Shown: positions 63,857-64,000 of the stretch, piece after piece
Numbering within the stretch: position 1 is the first letter of the stretch
How the letters are laid out: each line of letters opens with the position of its first letter
From: Gymnogyps californianus
Taxonomy: Eukaryota; Chordata; Aves; Accipitriformes; Cathartidae
Assembly: GCF_018139145.2 (NCBI RefSeq)
Contig: NC_059487.1
Location: 9,383,792-9,447,791 of the forward strand
Direction: 5' to 3'
Length of the DNA: 64,000 nt
The notes under the pieces: model-generated
Told to the model about the DNA's origin: nothing
The model's database searches: none
Seen by the model: only the letters and a program-made list of their open reading frames with translations
Program-made: the position numbers and the translations under genes

Positions 63857-64000
63857 TTTACTTTTTTTCTCTTTTTTGTCAGTATAAAAATCGGATCTCA
63901 GTTTGCTGAATGTATTCTTAGCTGCACTGTGCTATCATTCTTTGCTAACATTGCGATTGCTGTTTTCTCTGTGTTGGCCCAACCATGTGAAATAATACTC

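Larger units (their letters stand above)
50200..64000. other. Intergenic region upstream of ZFP64, distal block
   Basis: No gene is supported. It contains simple repeats, a CR1 3'-end fragment (59396-59485), two older repeat fragments (55018-55085, 58345-58412) and one possible conserved regulatory block (52245-52690). The longest open frame (61451-62002) starts at TTG and has no recognisable domain. Confidence 0.65.

Noticed and set aside
1..64000. Search by eye for CRISPR arrays, bacterial operons, intact viral or LTR elements
   Set aside because: No regularly spaced repeats with unique spacers, no reverse transcriptase or integrase motifs, no paired long terminal repeats. The window is ordinary vertebrate nuclear DNA.

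Overview
The window looks like a single-gene stretch of a sauropsid vertebrate genome, most likely a bird. The one recognisable protein-coding gene is a multi-exon zinc-finger gene on the minus strand that I identify as ZFP64 from its protein sequence. The bird/sauropsid call is an inference. It rests on a compact gene (about 9.5 kb of coding span), low repeat content, a degraded CR1 LINE 3' end near 59.4 kb, many very old L3/CR1-like and L2/MIR-like fragments, and no mammalian SINEs.

Layout. Positions 1 to about 16.4 kb are non-coding DNA downstream of the gene, with short microsatellites, a few ancient repeat scraps and one transcription-factor motif cluster near 13.05 kb. About 16.4-18.6 kb is the probable 3' UTR. 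From 18.6 to 28.1 kb, read right to left, lie six coding exons: exon 1 in a CpG island (27.5-28.5 kb), exon 2 (atypical C2HC finger), exons 3 and 4 (one finger split by an intron), exon 5 (three fingers) and a large terminal exon (six fingers plus a Pro/Ser/Gln-rich tail). From 28.6 to 64 kb there is no coding sequence I can support. It is a gene-desert-like region with scattered old repeats. In mammals this side of ZFP64 faces TSHZ2 and the other side faces SALL4; shared synteny here is assumed, not seen.

The main anomaly is in exon 1. The conserved start (ATG-AAC in an ideal Kozak context) is out of frame with the rest of the gene by one base. The frame that does splice correctly into exon 2 is open for about 525 nt but has no ATG. 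One extra G in a run of six G (28060-28065) would restore a protein of about 692 residues, so a homopolymer assembly error or a real allele should be resolved. All five introns are phase 1, so every internal exon is a multiple of three. I found no RNA genes, CRISPR arrays, intact mobile elements or novel gene system, and I do not claim one.
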